A stretch of DNA of 19,080 nucleotides from CAXBPY01 sp003455275 (GCA_963977675.1 CAXBPY010000057.1:1-19080), one strand, 5' to 3'. Shown: positions 1 to 9,061, counted from the first letter of the stretch. Numbers and translations: made by a program. Notes: generated from the letters alone by a model not told the origin.

Positions 1-1049
1 TCTGCCTCGGCAACTGAGAGTGTGAGAATATTTTTTTTCAGTTCAGCAATCTGAGATTCGTCTTTCAGCAGAGAGAGTGAAGTGTCAACTAATTTTTCTC
101 CCGCTTCTGTATCGCGCACAAGCAAAGCTGCGCTTTTATTCACGAGAGCCATTGCATTTTTTGTTTGATGATCTTCCGCCACATTGGGAGAAGGAACAAG
201 CACCGCCGGTTTTCCCAACACACACAACTCTGAAATACTCAGCGCTCCGGCGCGACTGATAACAATATCCGCCGCAGCATAAGCCATATCCATCTTCTGA
301 ATAAAATCAAAAACTTTCACGCCTGAATTTTCTGTTGCACTCTTTTTTGCTCTCTCGAAAAAATATTTTCCGGTTTGCCATATCAATTGAATGTTCTCCT
401 TCTGAAACTGAGAAAGTTTTTTTTCAATTGCTTCGTTGATAGTTCGTGCTCCTAAACTTCCGCCAATCACAAGCACCGTTTTTTTCTCCGGTGAAAGTTG
501 AAAGAAACTCAGCGCTTCTTCTCTGGTTCGCGATTGCTTCGTCAAATCTTTCCGAACAGGGTTTCCGGTAAGGATAATTTTTTCCGGAGGAAAAAATTTT
601 TCCATTCCGCTGTAAGCCACACAGATTTTTTTTGCTCGGCGCGCCAAAATTTTATTGGTGATTCCCGCAAAAGAATTCTGCTCCTGAATCAAAGTTGGAA
701 TTCCGCGAAGTGCCGCAGCAAACAAAACCGGACCACTTGCATAACCGCCAACACCAACAACCACATCCGGTTTAAATGATTTCAAAATGGAAGATGCTTT
801 GCGCAAACTCTTCAGCACTTTGAACGGAAGAAGAAAATTTTTCGGATCAAGTTTCCGCTGCAATCCAGCAATGGGAAGCCCGATAATTTTGTATCCTGTA
901 TTCGGAACTTTCTCCATTTCCATTCTTCCTTCCGCTCCGATGAAAAGAATTTCTGCTTCCTCACCAAGGCGATTCTTCACCGCATTTGCAATTGCAACCG
1001 CTGGGAAAATATGTCCGCCTGTTCCGCCGCCGCTGATGATCAGTTTCAT
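1..1049 (-). CDS. murG: MurG, lipid II-forming GlcNAc transferase (3' end cut by window edge)
   Basis: Transfers GlcNAc from UDP-GlcNAc to lipid I to give lipid II on the cytoplasmic face of the inner membrane. The frame begins MKLIISGGGTGGHIFPAVAI, the N-terminal glycine-rich loop of MurG (GGGTGGH, residues 7-13). It stays open for 349 codons to the window edge. Near the end the protein shows AEDHQTKNAMALV, the conserved C-terminal donor-sugar motif. The family is about 355-370 residues long, so only a few residues are missing. The start at 1049 is chosen because the glycine-rich loop follows directly. No Shine-Dalgarno is seen; the leader is a low-complexity stretch made of TTCACTTT and TTTCACTTTT words. 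It is the last gene of the dcw cluster visible here; murC would be the usual next gene, beyond the edge. Confidence 0.96.
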   Translation of the reverse strand, partial: MKLIISGGGTGGHIFPAVAIANAVKNRLGEEAEILFIGAEGRMEMEKVPNTGYKIIGLPIAGLQRKLDPKNFLLPFKVLKSLRKASSILKSFKPDVVVGVGGYASGPVLFAAALRGIPTLIQEQNSFAGITNKILARRAKKICVAYSGMEKFFPPEKIILTGNPVRKDLTKQSRTREEALSFFQLSPEKKTVLVIGGSLGARTINEAIEKKLSQFQKENIQLIWQTGKYFFERAKKSATENSGVKVFDFIQKMDMAYAAADIVISRAGALSISELCVLGKPAVLVPSPNVAEDHQTKNAMALVNKSAALLVRDTEAGEKLVDTSLSLLKDESQIAELKKNILTLSVAEA

Positions 1050-1087
1050 GATAAAGTCAAAAGTGAAAGGTGCAAAGTGAATTCATC

Positions 1088-1166
1088 GAATCAATTATCA
1101 AGACACAATTACCAAGAAGTGAAATATCTTTTCTTGAATTATCAATTATCCATTGTCAATTGCTTC
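1088..1166. repeat. Imperfect inverted repeat in the ftsW-murG spacer
   Basis: Positions 1088-1110 and 1144-1166 are inverted copies matching at 16 of 23 positions. Both are built from CAATTATCAA/CAATTGACAA words. The right arm overlaps the ftsW 3' end and contributes its last codons (EAIDNG) and the TAA stop. This arm pair is weaker than those at 2312-2494 and 16725-16889, and low complexity could explain part of the match. Confidence 0.4.
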
Positions 1167-2300
1167 CTCAACTCCTTTTTCATTCTGCTCTACATACCGG
1201 CTCACGCTGAGAATAATTCCTATTGCCAAACTCGTAAACCAAATTGAAGTCCCTCCCATACTCACGAGTGGAAGCGTGACACCTGTTACAGGAAGAAGAT
1301 TGGTGACCACGGCCATGTTTATCATCGCTTGTATCACGAGAGCGAAACTCAATCCCACAGCGAGGAAGGCACCGAATGCTCCCGGACATTTGGCAAACAA
1401 TCGAACACACCGATATAAAAACAAGAGATAGATTGCAATTAAAACGAATCCGCCAAACAATCCATATTCTTCAAGGACAATTGCAAAGATGTAATCGCTG
1501 TAAGGACTCGGCAGAAAATTCCGTTGCGTGCTCATTCCCGGTCCTTTACCAAAAACTCCGCCCTGAGCAATTGCAATTTTCGCCTGTTGTACCTGGTAGC
1601 TTCCTTTCGGGTCTTGTGAAAAGTTTTCAATACGAGATTGCCAGGTATAAACTCTTGCTTTGAACGGTGTGTTGAGTGCAATGATGATAATCAATCCGAG
1701 CATGACAATTCCTCCACCCATCATCATGAAGATATATTTCATATTCATGCGGCCGATGAACATCAGCAGAGTGCAGGTTGCAAAAAGAATTGCTGCAGTA
1801 GAAAGATTGGAAGGAGCAATAAGCGCACAAGTGATTACCGGCGGAAGCATCACCGGAAGAAATCCTTTCCGGAAATCTTTTATCGTCTCTTGTTTTTTTG
1901 AGAGCACGCGTGCCATATACATGATGAGCGCAAGCTTTGCGAGGTCGCTGGTTTGAAACGACATATTGATGAGCGGAATCGTGAGCCAGCGTTTTGCATC
2001 ATTGATTTCAACGCCGAACAAAAGTGTGTATAGCAAGAGTGGAATTGATGCGAGCCAGAAGAACAAAGCAATGCGCGAATAGTATTTGTAATTCATCAGG
2101 TGCGCCAGATACATAAGGAACAAACCGAACGCGAAAATGCCGAGATGCTTGATGAGATAATATTCAGTGTTGCCATCCTGATACTTGAAGGCAAGTGAAC
2201 CCGTGCTCGAATAAACCGCGAGCATCGAAATCACAGTGAGAATAATTACGATGAGCCAGATGTATCGGTCACCTTTTGTGCGGTTGAAAATTGCTTCCAT
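1146..2300 (-). CDS. ftsW: FtsW, septal peptidoglycan polymerase (SEDS family)
   Basis: Polytopic inner-membrane glycosyltransferase of the SEDS family that polymerises lipid II at the septum with its partner transpeptidase FtsI, encoded upstream in the same cluster. The 384 residues form many hydrophobic segments, the first near residues 13-33. The loop GKGPGMSTQRNFLPSPYSDY followed by FAIVLEEYG (about residues 247-280), and the C-terminal TNLLPVTGVTLPLVSMGG segment, are diagnostic of FtsW/RodA. Location inside a dcw cluster between murD and murG argues for FtsW rather than RodA. Length is normal. The last codons and the stop lie in an inverted-repeat element. The start at 2300 follows an 11-nt stretch after another inverted-repeat arm; no Shine-Dalgarno is seen. 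Confidence 0.96.
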   Translation of the reverse strand: MEAIFNRTKGDRYIWLIVIILTVISMLAVYSSTGSLAFKYQDGNTEYYLIKHLGIFAFGLFLMYLAHLMNYKYYSRIALFFWLASIPLLLYTLLFGVEINDAKRWLTIPLINMSFQTSDLAKLALIMYMARVLSKKQETIKDFRKGFLPVMLPPVITCALIAPSNLSTAAILFATCTLLMFIGRMNMKYIFMMMGGGIVMLGLIIIIALNTPFKARVYTWQSRIENFSQDPKGSYQVQQAKIAIAQGGVFGKGPGMSTQRNFLPSPYSDYIFAIVLEEYGLFGGFVLIAIYLLFLYRCVRLFAKCPGAFGAFLAVGLSFALVIQAMINMAVVTNLLPVTGVTLPLVSMGGTSIWFTSLAIGIILSVSRYVEQNEKGVEEAIDNG

Positions 2301-2311
2301 GAGTTACAAAA

Positions 2312-2494
2312 GTTATTTGTTGATCGTTATCAGTTATTTGTAAGATTCAGTTGAATAACATGAATTCAAAAATCAAAATCAGCAGTGCATAAAATCACTG
2401 AGAGAAAAGATTATTGTCAACAGAAAAAAAATTTCTGTAGCAAAGGCACAATGAAATTTCATTTACTAATAACAGATAACGATTAACTAATAAC
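2312..2494. repeat. 32-bp inverted repeat filling the murD-ftsW spacer
   Basis: Arms at 2312-2343 and 2463-2494 are inverted copies with 28 of 32 positions matching. The right arm starts on the last base of the murD stop codon and the left arm ends 11 nt before the ftsW start, so the pair brackets nearly the whole spacer. Each arm is internally repetitive with a 21-bp period: AGTTATTTGT occurs at 2311-2320 and 2332-2341, and ACTAATAAC at 2465-2473 and 2486-2494. The interior of about 119 nt is AT-rich, with no coding signal, terminator T-run or exact promoter match. As RNA the arms would form a long stem between two genes of one operon. Confidence 0.8.
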
Positions 2495-3837
2495 TATTCA
2501 GGAAGCGCACGCACCACTTGCTTGAACCGATGTCCGCGCTCTTCGTAGTTTTCAAACAAATCGAAACTCGCACACGCAGGAGAAAGCAGCACCACATCAC
2601 CTGAGTTTGAAAAATGCGCCGCCGAGCGAACCGCATCTTCCATGCTTTCGGTGTTCACAATGAGGTCAACAACTTTTGAAAATGCTTCGTGGATTTTGCG
2701 GTTGTCTTTTCCGAGACAAACAATTGCTTTCACTTTCTCGCGAACGAGATCAGTAATTTTTGTGTAGTCGTTTCCTTTATCAATTCCGCCTGCAATCCAA
2801 ACCACGGGCTGGTCCATGCTTTCAAGTGCATACCAAACAGAATTCACATTGGTTGCTTTTGAATCGTTGATGTAGAGCACGCCGCGCTTTATCGCGGTTT
2901 CTTCAAGACGGTGCTCAAGTGAGCGGAAGCTCGACATGCTTTCTCTGATACTGTCGTTATTCAGGTTAAGAGCTGAGGCAGCAAGCCCTGCGGCCATTGC
3001 GTTTTGTGCATTGTGAGCACCACGGATGTTGAGTTGGTTAAGGTTCATGGTAAAAGTGTTTTGATTGTGTTTTATGAAAAGTTTGTTTGAGTTGAGCCAG
3101 GCGCCTTCTTCGAAAGGCTGCGTGAGTGAAAAGGGTAGCAGGTGAGCGCTTGTTTTCTTTTTACTTAATCCAGTTTGCACATAGTAACTATCGTACCCAT
3201 AGATAAAGTAGTCATTATGAGCAAGGTTTGAGATTAACCTGAACTTACTCTCTGCATATCCATCCATTTTATAGTCATAGCGGTCCAGATGATTCTCTGA
3301 AATATTCAGGATCATAGCGATGTACGGATGGAAATCATAACAGTCGTCCAACTGAAAACTGCTGATTTCTAAAACATAGTAAGCCGCATCGCGCTCGGCA
3401 ATTTGTTTCGCAAAACTGATTCCGATGTTTCCTACCAAAGCTGCGTCTAATCCGGCTTCTGTAAGAATGTGATGCGTGAGCGAAGTAGTGGTTGTTTTTC
3501 CGTTGGTGCCTGTGATGGCTATGATTGGAGAAGAAGTATAGCGCGATGCAAATTCAATTTCAGAAATGATTGAAATGTTTTTCGCTTTTATAGCCTTAAC
3601 CATTTCCGCTTTTGGGGGAATACCCGGGCTCTTGATTACTTCGGTTGCTTTCAGAATTTTTTCTTCCGTATGTCCGCCTTCTTCGAATTGAATTTGGTTC
3701 TCTATTAAAACCTTCTTGTACTTGTCTTTTATGATTCCTTTATCAGAAACAAAAACATCATAGCCTTTCTTCATTGCAAGAATTGCGGCTCCTACCCCAC
3801 TCTCTTGTGCACCTAATATGACAATGTATGGTTGCAA
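2494..3837 (-). CDS. murD: MurD, UDP-MurNAc-L-Ala:D-Glu ligase
   Basis: Cytoplasmic ATP-dependent ligase that adds D-glutamate to UDP-MurNAc-L-alanine. At 447 residues it has the usual MurD length. Visible features are an N-terminal Rossmann-like start (VILGAQESGVGAAIL), the Mur ligase ATP-binding loop GTNGKTT (residues 110-116), the central segment LEISSFQLD, and a C-terminal domain with LSPACASFDLFENYEERG, which is typical of MurD and separates it from MurC, MurE and MurF. It starts 5 nt after the mraY stop. The stop codon's last base is the first base of an inverted-repeat arm, and 193 nt separate it from ftsW, so tight operon packing ends here. Confidence 0.97.
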   Translation of the reverse strand: MQPYIVILGAQESGVGAAILAMKKGYDVFVSDKGIIKDKYKKVLIENQIQFEEGGHTEEKILKATEVIKSPGIPPKAEMVKAIKAKNISIISEIEFASRYTSSPIIAITGTNGKTTTTSLTHHILTEAGLDAALVGNIGISFAKQIAERDAAYYVLEISSFQLDDCYDFHPYIAMILNISENHLDRYDYKMDGYAESKFRLISNLAHNDYFIYGYDSYYVQTGLSKKKTSAHLLPFSLTQPFEEGAWLNSNKLFIKHNQNTFTMNLNQLNIRGAHNAQNAMAAGLAASALNLNNDSIRESMSSFRSLEHRLEETAIKRGVLYINDSKATNVNSVWYALESMDQPVVWIAGGIDKGNDYTKITDLVREKVKAIVCLGKDNRKIHEAFSKVVDLIVNTESMEDAVRSAAHFSNSGDVVLLSPACASFDLFENYEERGHRFKQVVRALPE

Positions 3838-3842
3838 TTTTC

Positions 3843-5102
3843 TTATCGGAGTTTTAAGGTGATGATGGTGAGAACAGCGAGCATGATTCCTACAATCCAG
3901 AACCGTGTTACAATTTTTGGTTCAGGATAATTGAGCTTCTGATAGTGGTGATGCAAGGGCGACATTTTAAAAATTCTTCTGCCCTCTCCGTATTTCTTCT
4001 TTGTGTATTTGAAATAAGAAACCTGAATGATGACAGAAAGATTTTCTACCAGAAAAATTCCGCAGAGAATCGGAATCAATAATTCCTTGCGAAGAATAAG
4101 TGCAAGTGTTCCGATGATTCCGCCGAGCGCAAGCGAGCCAGTGTCGCCCATGAAAACCTGCGCGGGATAAGTGTTATACCACAAAAAACCAATGCACGCA
4201 CCAATGAGCGCCGCAAGAAAAATTACCAGTTCTCCCGAATTCGGGATATACATGATGTTGAGATAATTTGCTGTGTTGATGTTGCCACTCACATAGGCGA
4301 ACACACCAAGCGTAGCGCCGATGATTGCGCTGGAACCCGCTGCCAGGCCATCTATTCCGTCAGTGATATTTGCCCCGTTTGAAACTGCTGTGATAATGAA
4401 AATCACTACCAACATGTAAAGCACCCAGGTATATTGGTCCAATCCGCTATTGATCCAGGTGAGAAGTTTTGAATAATTGAATTCATGATTCTTCACAAAT
4501 GGAATAGTGGTGATGGGCGAATGCACATCAACGAAATGTGCGGAGACAGAACTGTCGCGGTCAGCAGGATTTCCGAACTCTGTCATATCAATTCTCTCAT
4601 GCGGGTTCACTTTCACAATTTCACGGCGCACAGTAACTGCATCTGAAAAATTCAGAATAGAACCAATCACTAAACCAAGAATCACCTGGCCTACAACTTT
4701 AAATTTTCCGGCTAGTCCTCTCTTATCCTTTTTGAAAACTTTGATGTAATCATCTAATCCTCCAATGAAACCAAGCCACACTGTGCAGAGCAGCATGATA
4801 ATGATGTATACATTTTGCAGTTTGGCAAAAAGCAATGTAGGAATCAGAATTGCGGCGAGAATGATGAGCCCGCCCATTGTGGGTGTGCCTTGTTTTTTCA
4901 GCTGACCTTCCAATCCGAGATCGCGAATGGTTTCACCAATTTGTTGCTTCTGCAAAAAGCGAATCAATGTTTTGCCAATAAGAAGCGAAATGACAAGTGA
5001 AGTAATAATGGCGAATGCTGCACGGAAAGAGATGTATTGAAACACCCCTGCGCCTGGAAAATTGAAATGATGATTTAAATATTCAAAGAGGTAGTAAAGC
5101 AT
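3843..5102 (-). CDS. mraY: MraY, phospho-MurNAc-pentapeptide translocase
   Basis: Integral membrane enzyme that transfers phospho-MurNAc-pentapeptide to undecaprenyl phosphate, giving lipid I. Family motifs in order are GTPTMGG (residues 72-78), DDYIK (117-121, the catalytic Asp pair), NGANITDGIDGLA (242-254), GDTGSLALGG, and the C-terminal MSPLHHHYQ histidine motif. The protein has 419 residues against about 360 in E. coli. The extra length is mainly a hydrophilic insert at about residues 153-215 between membrane segments, which I recall as usual for Bacteroidota MraY. The start codon overlaps the murE stop by one base (TAATG), suggesting translational coupling. Confidence 0.97.
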   Translation of the reverse strand: MLYYLFEYLNHHFNFPGAGVFQYISFRAAFAIITSLVISLLIGKTLIRFLQKQQIGETIRDLGLEGQLKKQGTPTMGGLIILAAILIPTLLFAKLQNVYIIIMLLCTVWLGFIGGLDDYIKVFKKDKRGLAGKFKVVGQVILGLVIGSILNFSDAVTVRREIVKVNPHERIDMTEFGNPADRDSSVSAHFVDVHSPITTIPFVKNHEFNYSKLLTWINSGLDQYTWVLYMLVVIFIITAVSNGANITDGIDGLAAGSSAIIGATLGVFAYVSGNINTANYLNIMYIPNSGELVIFLAALIGACIGFLWYNTYPAQVFMGDTGSLALGGIIGTLALILRKELLIPILCGIFLVENLSVIIQVSYFKYTKKKYGEGRRIFKMSPLHHHYQKLNYPEPKIVTRFWIVGIMLAVLTIITLKLR

Positions 5103-6568
5103 TATTTCAATTGTGATTTAAAAGTTTCACTCAAAATTTCTTTGTCATCGAATGGAAGTTTCACTCCCTTTATTTCCTGATATTTTTCATGCCCTTTTCC
5201 TGCCAGCAGAATAATATCTCCGTTGTGTGCGAGTGATACTGCGGTTTTTATAGCTTCTCTTCTGTCAGAAATAGAAAGAACACTCGGAATTTGCTGAACA
5301 GGAATACCGCTTTTCATTTCATCAAGAATTGCATTCGGGTCTTCACTGCGGGGATTATCAGAAGTAAGAATCACTTTATCACTCAGGTTTGCAGCCACCT
5401 GTGCCATCATCGGGCGCTTGCCACTATCGCGGTCGCCGCCGCAGCCAACAATTGTGAGTATGCGTTCATTATTTGTTCGGATACTGCGCAGCGTAGACAA
5501 AACTTTTTCGAGTGCATCAGGCGTGTGTGCGTAGTCAACCACACCTATGATTTTCATTTTATCCGAAATGATATAGTCAAATCTTCCTTCAGCCGGTTGA
5601 AGTGCGCTGAGAGCTGTGAGCACTTTCATCTTTTCTTCTCCAAGAAGCATCGCGGCAGCATAAATTGAGAGAAGGTTGTATGCATTGAATTCGCCAACGA
5701 GATGAGTTGATACATCTGTGTTGTCTACATTCAGCATTAAACCATTGAAAGAGTTTTCTAAAATCTTAGCAGTGAAATCAGCAGAGGCAGATAAGCTGTA
5801 TGAATATTTTTTCGCCTTCGTATTTTGAAACATTACCATTCCATGCTTATCATCAATGTTGGTGAGTGCGAATCCGTCTGAAGAAAGATTGTCGAACAGT
5901 TTCTTTTTCGCGGTTATATAATTTTCGAAAGTTTTGTGATAATCAAGATGGTCACGAGTAATGTTGGTGAAAATGGCGCCTTCTAACCTGAGGCCACTCA
6001 TTCTGTTTTGTTCAATCGCGTGCGAGCTTGCTTCCATAAAGCAATGCGTGCATCCTGCAAAAATCATATCCCGCATTAGCCTGTTGAGTTGAATAGAATC
6101 AGGCGTAGTATGAGTGGAAGGAATTACTGAATCATTGATTCGGTTTTCAACGGTAGAAATTAATCCGCACGGATGACCAAGCGATTGAAATAATCGGAAT
6201 AAGAGCGTTGCAACAGTTGTCTTTCCGTTTGTACCGGTAACGGCAACTACTTTTAATTTTGAACTAGGCTGATCGTAATAGTTATCCGCAATGATTCCCA
6301 GCGCGACAGATGAGTCCGGAACTTTCAGATAAGTAATTCCTTCTTTAATGTCCCGAGGAAATTTTTCGCAAACAATTGCAATTGCACCCTGATGAATTGA
6401 CTGATCAATAAATTTATGCCCATCTGAAACTGTCCCTTTCACAGCTATGAAAAGTGTTCCTTCTTTCACTGCTCTTGAATCAAATGTGAGGTCGAGAATA
6501 TGGGTGGCGGTATCGCCCTTCACTTCCTGAAGGTTGACGCGATAGAGTATGTCCGATAATTTTTTCAA
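5102..6568 (-). CDS. murE: MurE, UDP-MurNAc-tripeptide synthetase (probably meso-DAP adding)
   Basis: Cytoplasmic ATP-dependent ligase adding the third residue of the peptidoglycan stem peptide. The 488 residues contain the ATP-binding loop TGTNGKTT (residues 111-118), an EASSHAIEQNR segment, and the motif DNPR (residues 404-407, followed by SEDP). DNPR is the signature of enzymes that accept meso-diaminopimelate rather than lysine, so the cell wall is probably of the DAP type, as expected for a Gram-negative. The gene overlaps ftsI by 4 nt upstream and mraY by 1 nt downstream, placing it firmly in the operon. Length and domain order are normal. Confidence 0.97.
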   Translation of the reverse strand: MKKLSDILYRVNLQEVKGDTATHILDLTFDSRAVKEGTLFIAVKGTVSDGHKFIDQSIHQGAIAIVCEKFPRDIKEGITYLKVPDSSVALGIIADNYYDQPSSKLKVVAVTGTNGKTTVATLLFRLFQSLGHPCGLISTVENRINDSVIPSTHTTPDSIQLNRLMRDMIFAGCTHCFMEASSHAIEQNRMSGLRLEGAIFTNITRDHLDYHKTFENYITAKKKLFDNLSSDGFALTNIDDKHGMVMFQNTKAKKYSYSLSASADFTAKILENSFNGLMLNVDNTDVSTHLVGEFNAYNLLSIYAAAMLLGEEKMKVLTALSALQPAEGRFDYIISDKMKIIGVVDYAHTPDALEKVLSTLRSIRTNNERILTIVGCGGDRDSGKRPMMAQVAANLSDKVILTSDNPRSEDPNAILDEMKSGIPVQQIPSVLSISDRREAIKTAVSLAHNGDIILLAGKGHEKYQEIKGVKLPFDDKEILSETFKSQLK

Positions 6569-8676
6569 GAGCCGAGCGTGATGGAAATAATTTGACCTTT
6601 TAAAAATTTTGTACCAGCTGTGAGTGATTGTGTTTTCACCACACCGGTTCCTTGTACCACCACCTTCAATCCGCTGCTTTCAAGCAGATAAATTGCGTCG
6701 CGCAGTCCCATACCTATTACATCAGGAACAGTTCCCTGTTGTATTGTTTCATTCATTGATGCAAGCTGAACTCCTTGCTGGATGCCGGTTTGCTGCCACC
6801 AGGTTCCATTATCATCTCCGGTAAATGGAATATTGAGTGAATGAAACAAATACTGTAAGTCAGAGCTAAAACCACTCTTCACAATCGGAAGAGTTGGATT
6901 GTATTGTGTTGTATCATGTTCAACCGAAGGATGAATATTCAGGTTTGTTGAAAAAATATTGTCGGCAATTTCCTTAAAAACCGGACCAGCAACAGCGGAA
7001 CCATAATACACTCCGTTTGAAGGAGCATTTACAATCACACATACTGAGTATATCGGATTTTCCGCAGGGAAGTATCCGTAAAATGAAGATTGATAAACTT
7101 TGTTCGCATAACCTCCGCCATCATTTGTTATCTGTGCTGTTCCGGTTTTTCCTGCACAGCTGTAATATGGATTCAAGAGATTGTGAGCAGTTCCTTCGAG
7201 CACAACATCTTCGAGTAATTGTTTTACCGAAGCAAGAGTGGCATCGCTGCAAATTTTCGGATTAATAACTAACGGTTCATATTCTTTAACTGTGTTTCCA
7301 AATTCCTTGACCGATTGAATGATATATGGTTTCACCATTACACCATTATTTGCAACAGCATTGTAAAAAGTGAGCAACCTGATGGGTGTAATGTTCAACT
7401 CATAGCCTACGCTCATCCACGGTAGCGACACACGGCTCCAGAGTTTGTCATTAGTGTTTTTAATGTATGGTACCCTTTCGCCCGGAATATCTACACCTAC
7501 CGGCTGATCAAGCTCCCAGCTTCGTAAGTGTTGCAAATATTTTTCGGGTTGCTTGAAATAATTGTTGTAAACAAGTTTAGATACACCAACATTGGAAGAA
7601 ATGGCAAAACACTTTTTTACTGTAACTCTTGATTCGCCATGATCTTCGGCATCTTTCATCGTTTGATTGAAATACATTTTGCGACCATGTTCTGTATCAA
7701 TCGTGTCAGAAAGTTTTACATAACCATCTTCAAGCAGCGCCATCATTGATGCGAGCTTGAAGGTGGAACCCGGTTCGTGTGCCTCACCAAGCGCGTAATT
7801 ATATTTTTCCCAATATGAACTATCCCTGCTTCTTCCAAGATTTGCAATCGCTTTGATGGCTCCGGTTTTTACTTCCATTACTATCACACATCCATGGTCT
7901 GCATTATTTTTCAGAAGTGTTTTTAACAATGCATTTTCGGCTACATCCTGAATTCCTACATCAATAGTTGTTATAATATCTTTTCCGTTTTGCGGGTCTA
8001 TTTCGTTTTCATCATTCACGGGCATCCAGTTGCCTCCTGAAATTTTTTGTTCGAGTTTTTGTCCGGGAATTCCGCTGAGAACGCTGTCAAACCGGGCTTC
8101 CAGGCCCACTGGTTTTGCACCGTTTTTCCGAACATACCCTATCGTGCGATTCGCAAGTTCTTTATACGGATAGTAGCGAGTGTTCATCTGTTTCACAATA
8201 AGCCCGCCCTTGTATTGCCCTTCTTTAAAAATTGAAAATTCTTTCAGCTTGATAAGTTGGGTGTATGAAATATCTTTCTTAAGCAGATGGTAACGCTCGC
8301 GGTTATTTCTTGCATTGGTTAATTCATAACGGTAATCTGAAGCTGTTTTATCTCCAAAAAGATTTGCAAGCGATTGCGAAAGTGAACCTACATTCTGATT
8401 AAAAAATTCGCTCGACAAACCTTCTGCATGACTATCGAAACGGATTTCGAACCGTGGAAGGGAAGTAGCGAGAAGATGCCCGTCACTCGAAAAAATATTT
8501 CCGCGGTCCGCTTCAATTGAAGAATAGCGTGTGGTTAAGCTGTCTGCAAGGCCTCGCCAGTATGCGCCTTCCATATGCTGTATGGAAAATATTTTCCAGA
8601 GAATAGCAAAAGAAAAAATCACCATTGCTGCGAAAGCAATTGTGATGCGTGAGTAGATGTCTTTTTTAATTCCCAT
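6565..8676 (-). CDS. ftsI: FtsI, division transpeptidase (class B PBP with C-terminal PASTA)
   Basis: Periplasmic D,D-transpeptidase that cross-links septal peptidoglycan and pairs with FtsW. One N-terminal membrane anchor lies at about residues 12-31. A dimerisation domain follows, then the penicillin-binding domain with all three catalytic motifs: STFK (304-307, Ser304 the nucleophile), SSN (360-362) and KTGT (510-513). The C-terminus, from about residue 645, reads VPDVIGMGLRDAIYLLESSG and on to the end as one PASTA domain. This makes the protein longer (703 residues) than E. coli FtsI (588) and similar in plan to SpoVD/PBP2x. The start overlaps the ftsL end by 11 nt; the end overlaps murE by 4 nt. 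Confidence 0.96.
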   Translation of the reverse strand: MGIKKDIYSRITIAFAAMVIFSFAILWKIFSIQHMEGAYWRGLADSLTTRYSSIEADRGNIFSSDGHLLATSLPRFEIRFDSHAEGLSSEFFNQNVGSLSQSLANLFGDKTASDYRYELTNARNNRERYHLLKKDISYTQLIKLKEFSIFKEGQYKGGLIVKQMNTRYYPYKELANRTIGYVRKNGAKPVGLEARFDSVLSGIPGQKLEQKISGGNWMPVNDENEIDPQNGKDIITTIDVGIQDVAENALLKTLLKNNADHGCVIVMEVKTGAIKAIANLGRSRDSSYWEKYNYALGEAHEPGSTFKLASMMALLEDGYVKLSDTIDTEHGRKMYFNQTMKDAEDHGESRVTVKKCFAISSNVGVSKLVYNNYFKQPEKYLQHLRSWELDQPVGVDIPGERVPYIKNTNDKLWSRVSLPWMSVGYELNITPIRLLTFYNAVANNGVMVKPYIIQSVKEFGNTVKEYEPLVINPKICSDATLASVKQLLEDVVLEGTAHNLLNPYYSCAGKTGTAQITNDGGGYANKVYQSSFYGYFPAENPIYSVCVIVNAPSNGVYYGSAVAGPVFKEIADNIFSTNLNIHPSVEHDTTQYNPTLPIVKSGFSSDLQYLFHSLNIPFTGDDNGTWWQQTGIQQGVQLASMNETIQQGTVPDVIGMGLRDAIYLLESSGLKVVVQGTGVVKTQSLTAGTKFLKGQIISITLGS

Positions 8677-9058
8677 TATTCACAACAATTTTTTTAGGTG
8701 GAACACGAAGAATCTGAATCCCTGTTTGATCGAGAATGCGAGCCACTTCAGACATTTTACTTGAATACTCCAGTTCGCTCTTGGAAGTAGTGAACTCCCA
8801 ATTGAGTTTTTTCATTTCTTTCTCAATGCGCGCTGTTTCAATAATTGTTTTTTCAACCTGGTGTTCATTCCAGATATAGATGATTCCGATTACAGCGAGA
8901 AATAATATAAATGGAAGATTACGGACCATACCTTCATAGCTCACAAAATTTCCGATATCAAATAATCCCATGAATGATTTCTTTTTTCGGCGCGGCTTTT
9001 TCTCAGATGAAATTTGTTCTGAGGGGTTTTGCATTAGGGTGTTTTGTTCTTCTTTCAT
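8666..9058 (-). CDS. ftsL: FtsL-like bitopic division protein
   Basis: A 130-residue protein with a hydrophilic lysine- and arginine-rich cytoplasmic tail (residues 1-45), one membrane segment at about 47-63 (LPFILFLAVIGIIYIW), and a charged stretch at about 64-100 likely to form a coiled coil. This is the architecture of FtsL, which bridges early and late division proteins through FtsB-like pairing. Sequence similarity to E. coli FtsL is weak, as usual for this family. The assignment rests mostly on topology and position between rsmH and ftsI. It begins 3 nt after the rsmH stop and overlaps ftsI by 11 nt. The cytoplasmic tail is longer than in E. coli. Confidence 0.85.
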   Translation of the reverse strand: MKEEQNTLMQNPSEQISSEKKPRRKKKSFMGLFDIGNFVSYEGMVRNLPFILFLAVIGIIYIWNEHQVEKTIIETARIEKEMKKLNWEFTTSKSELEYSSKMSEVARILDQTGIQILRVPPKKIVVNNGN

Positions 9059-9061
9059 CCG

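Noticed and set aside
77..1080. Plus-strand open frames of 60-97 codons across 77-1080.
   Set aside because: They lie antisense to murG, which has clear family motifs over the whole stretch; their translations are lysine- and arginine-rich with no recognisable domain.
1011..1247. Plus-strand frame with the NYQLSIVNC-like peptide.
   Set aside because: It is a translation of the low-complexity spacer repeat and the antisense of ftsW; such peptides recur wherever this repeat occurs and are not evidence of a gene.
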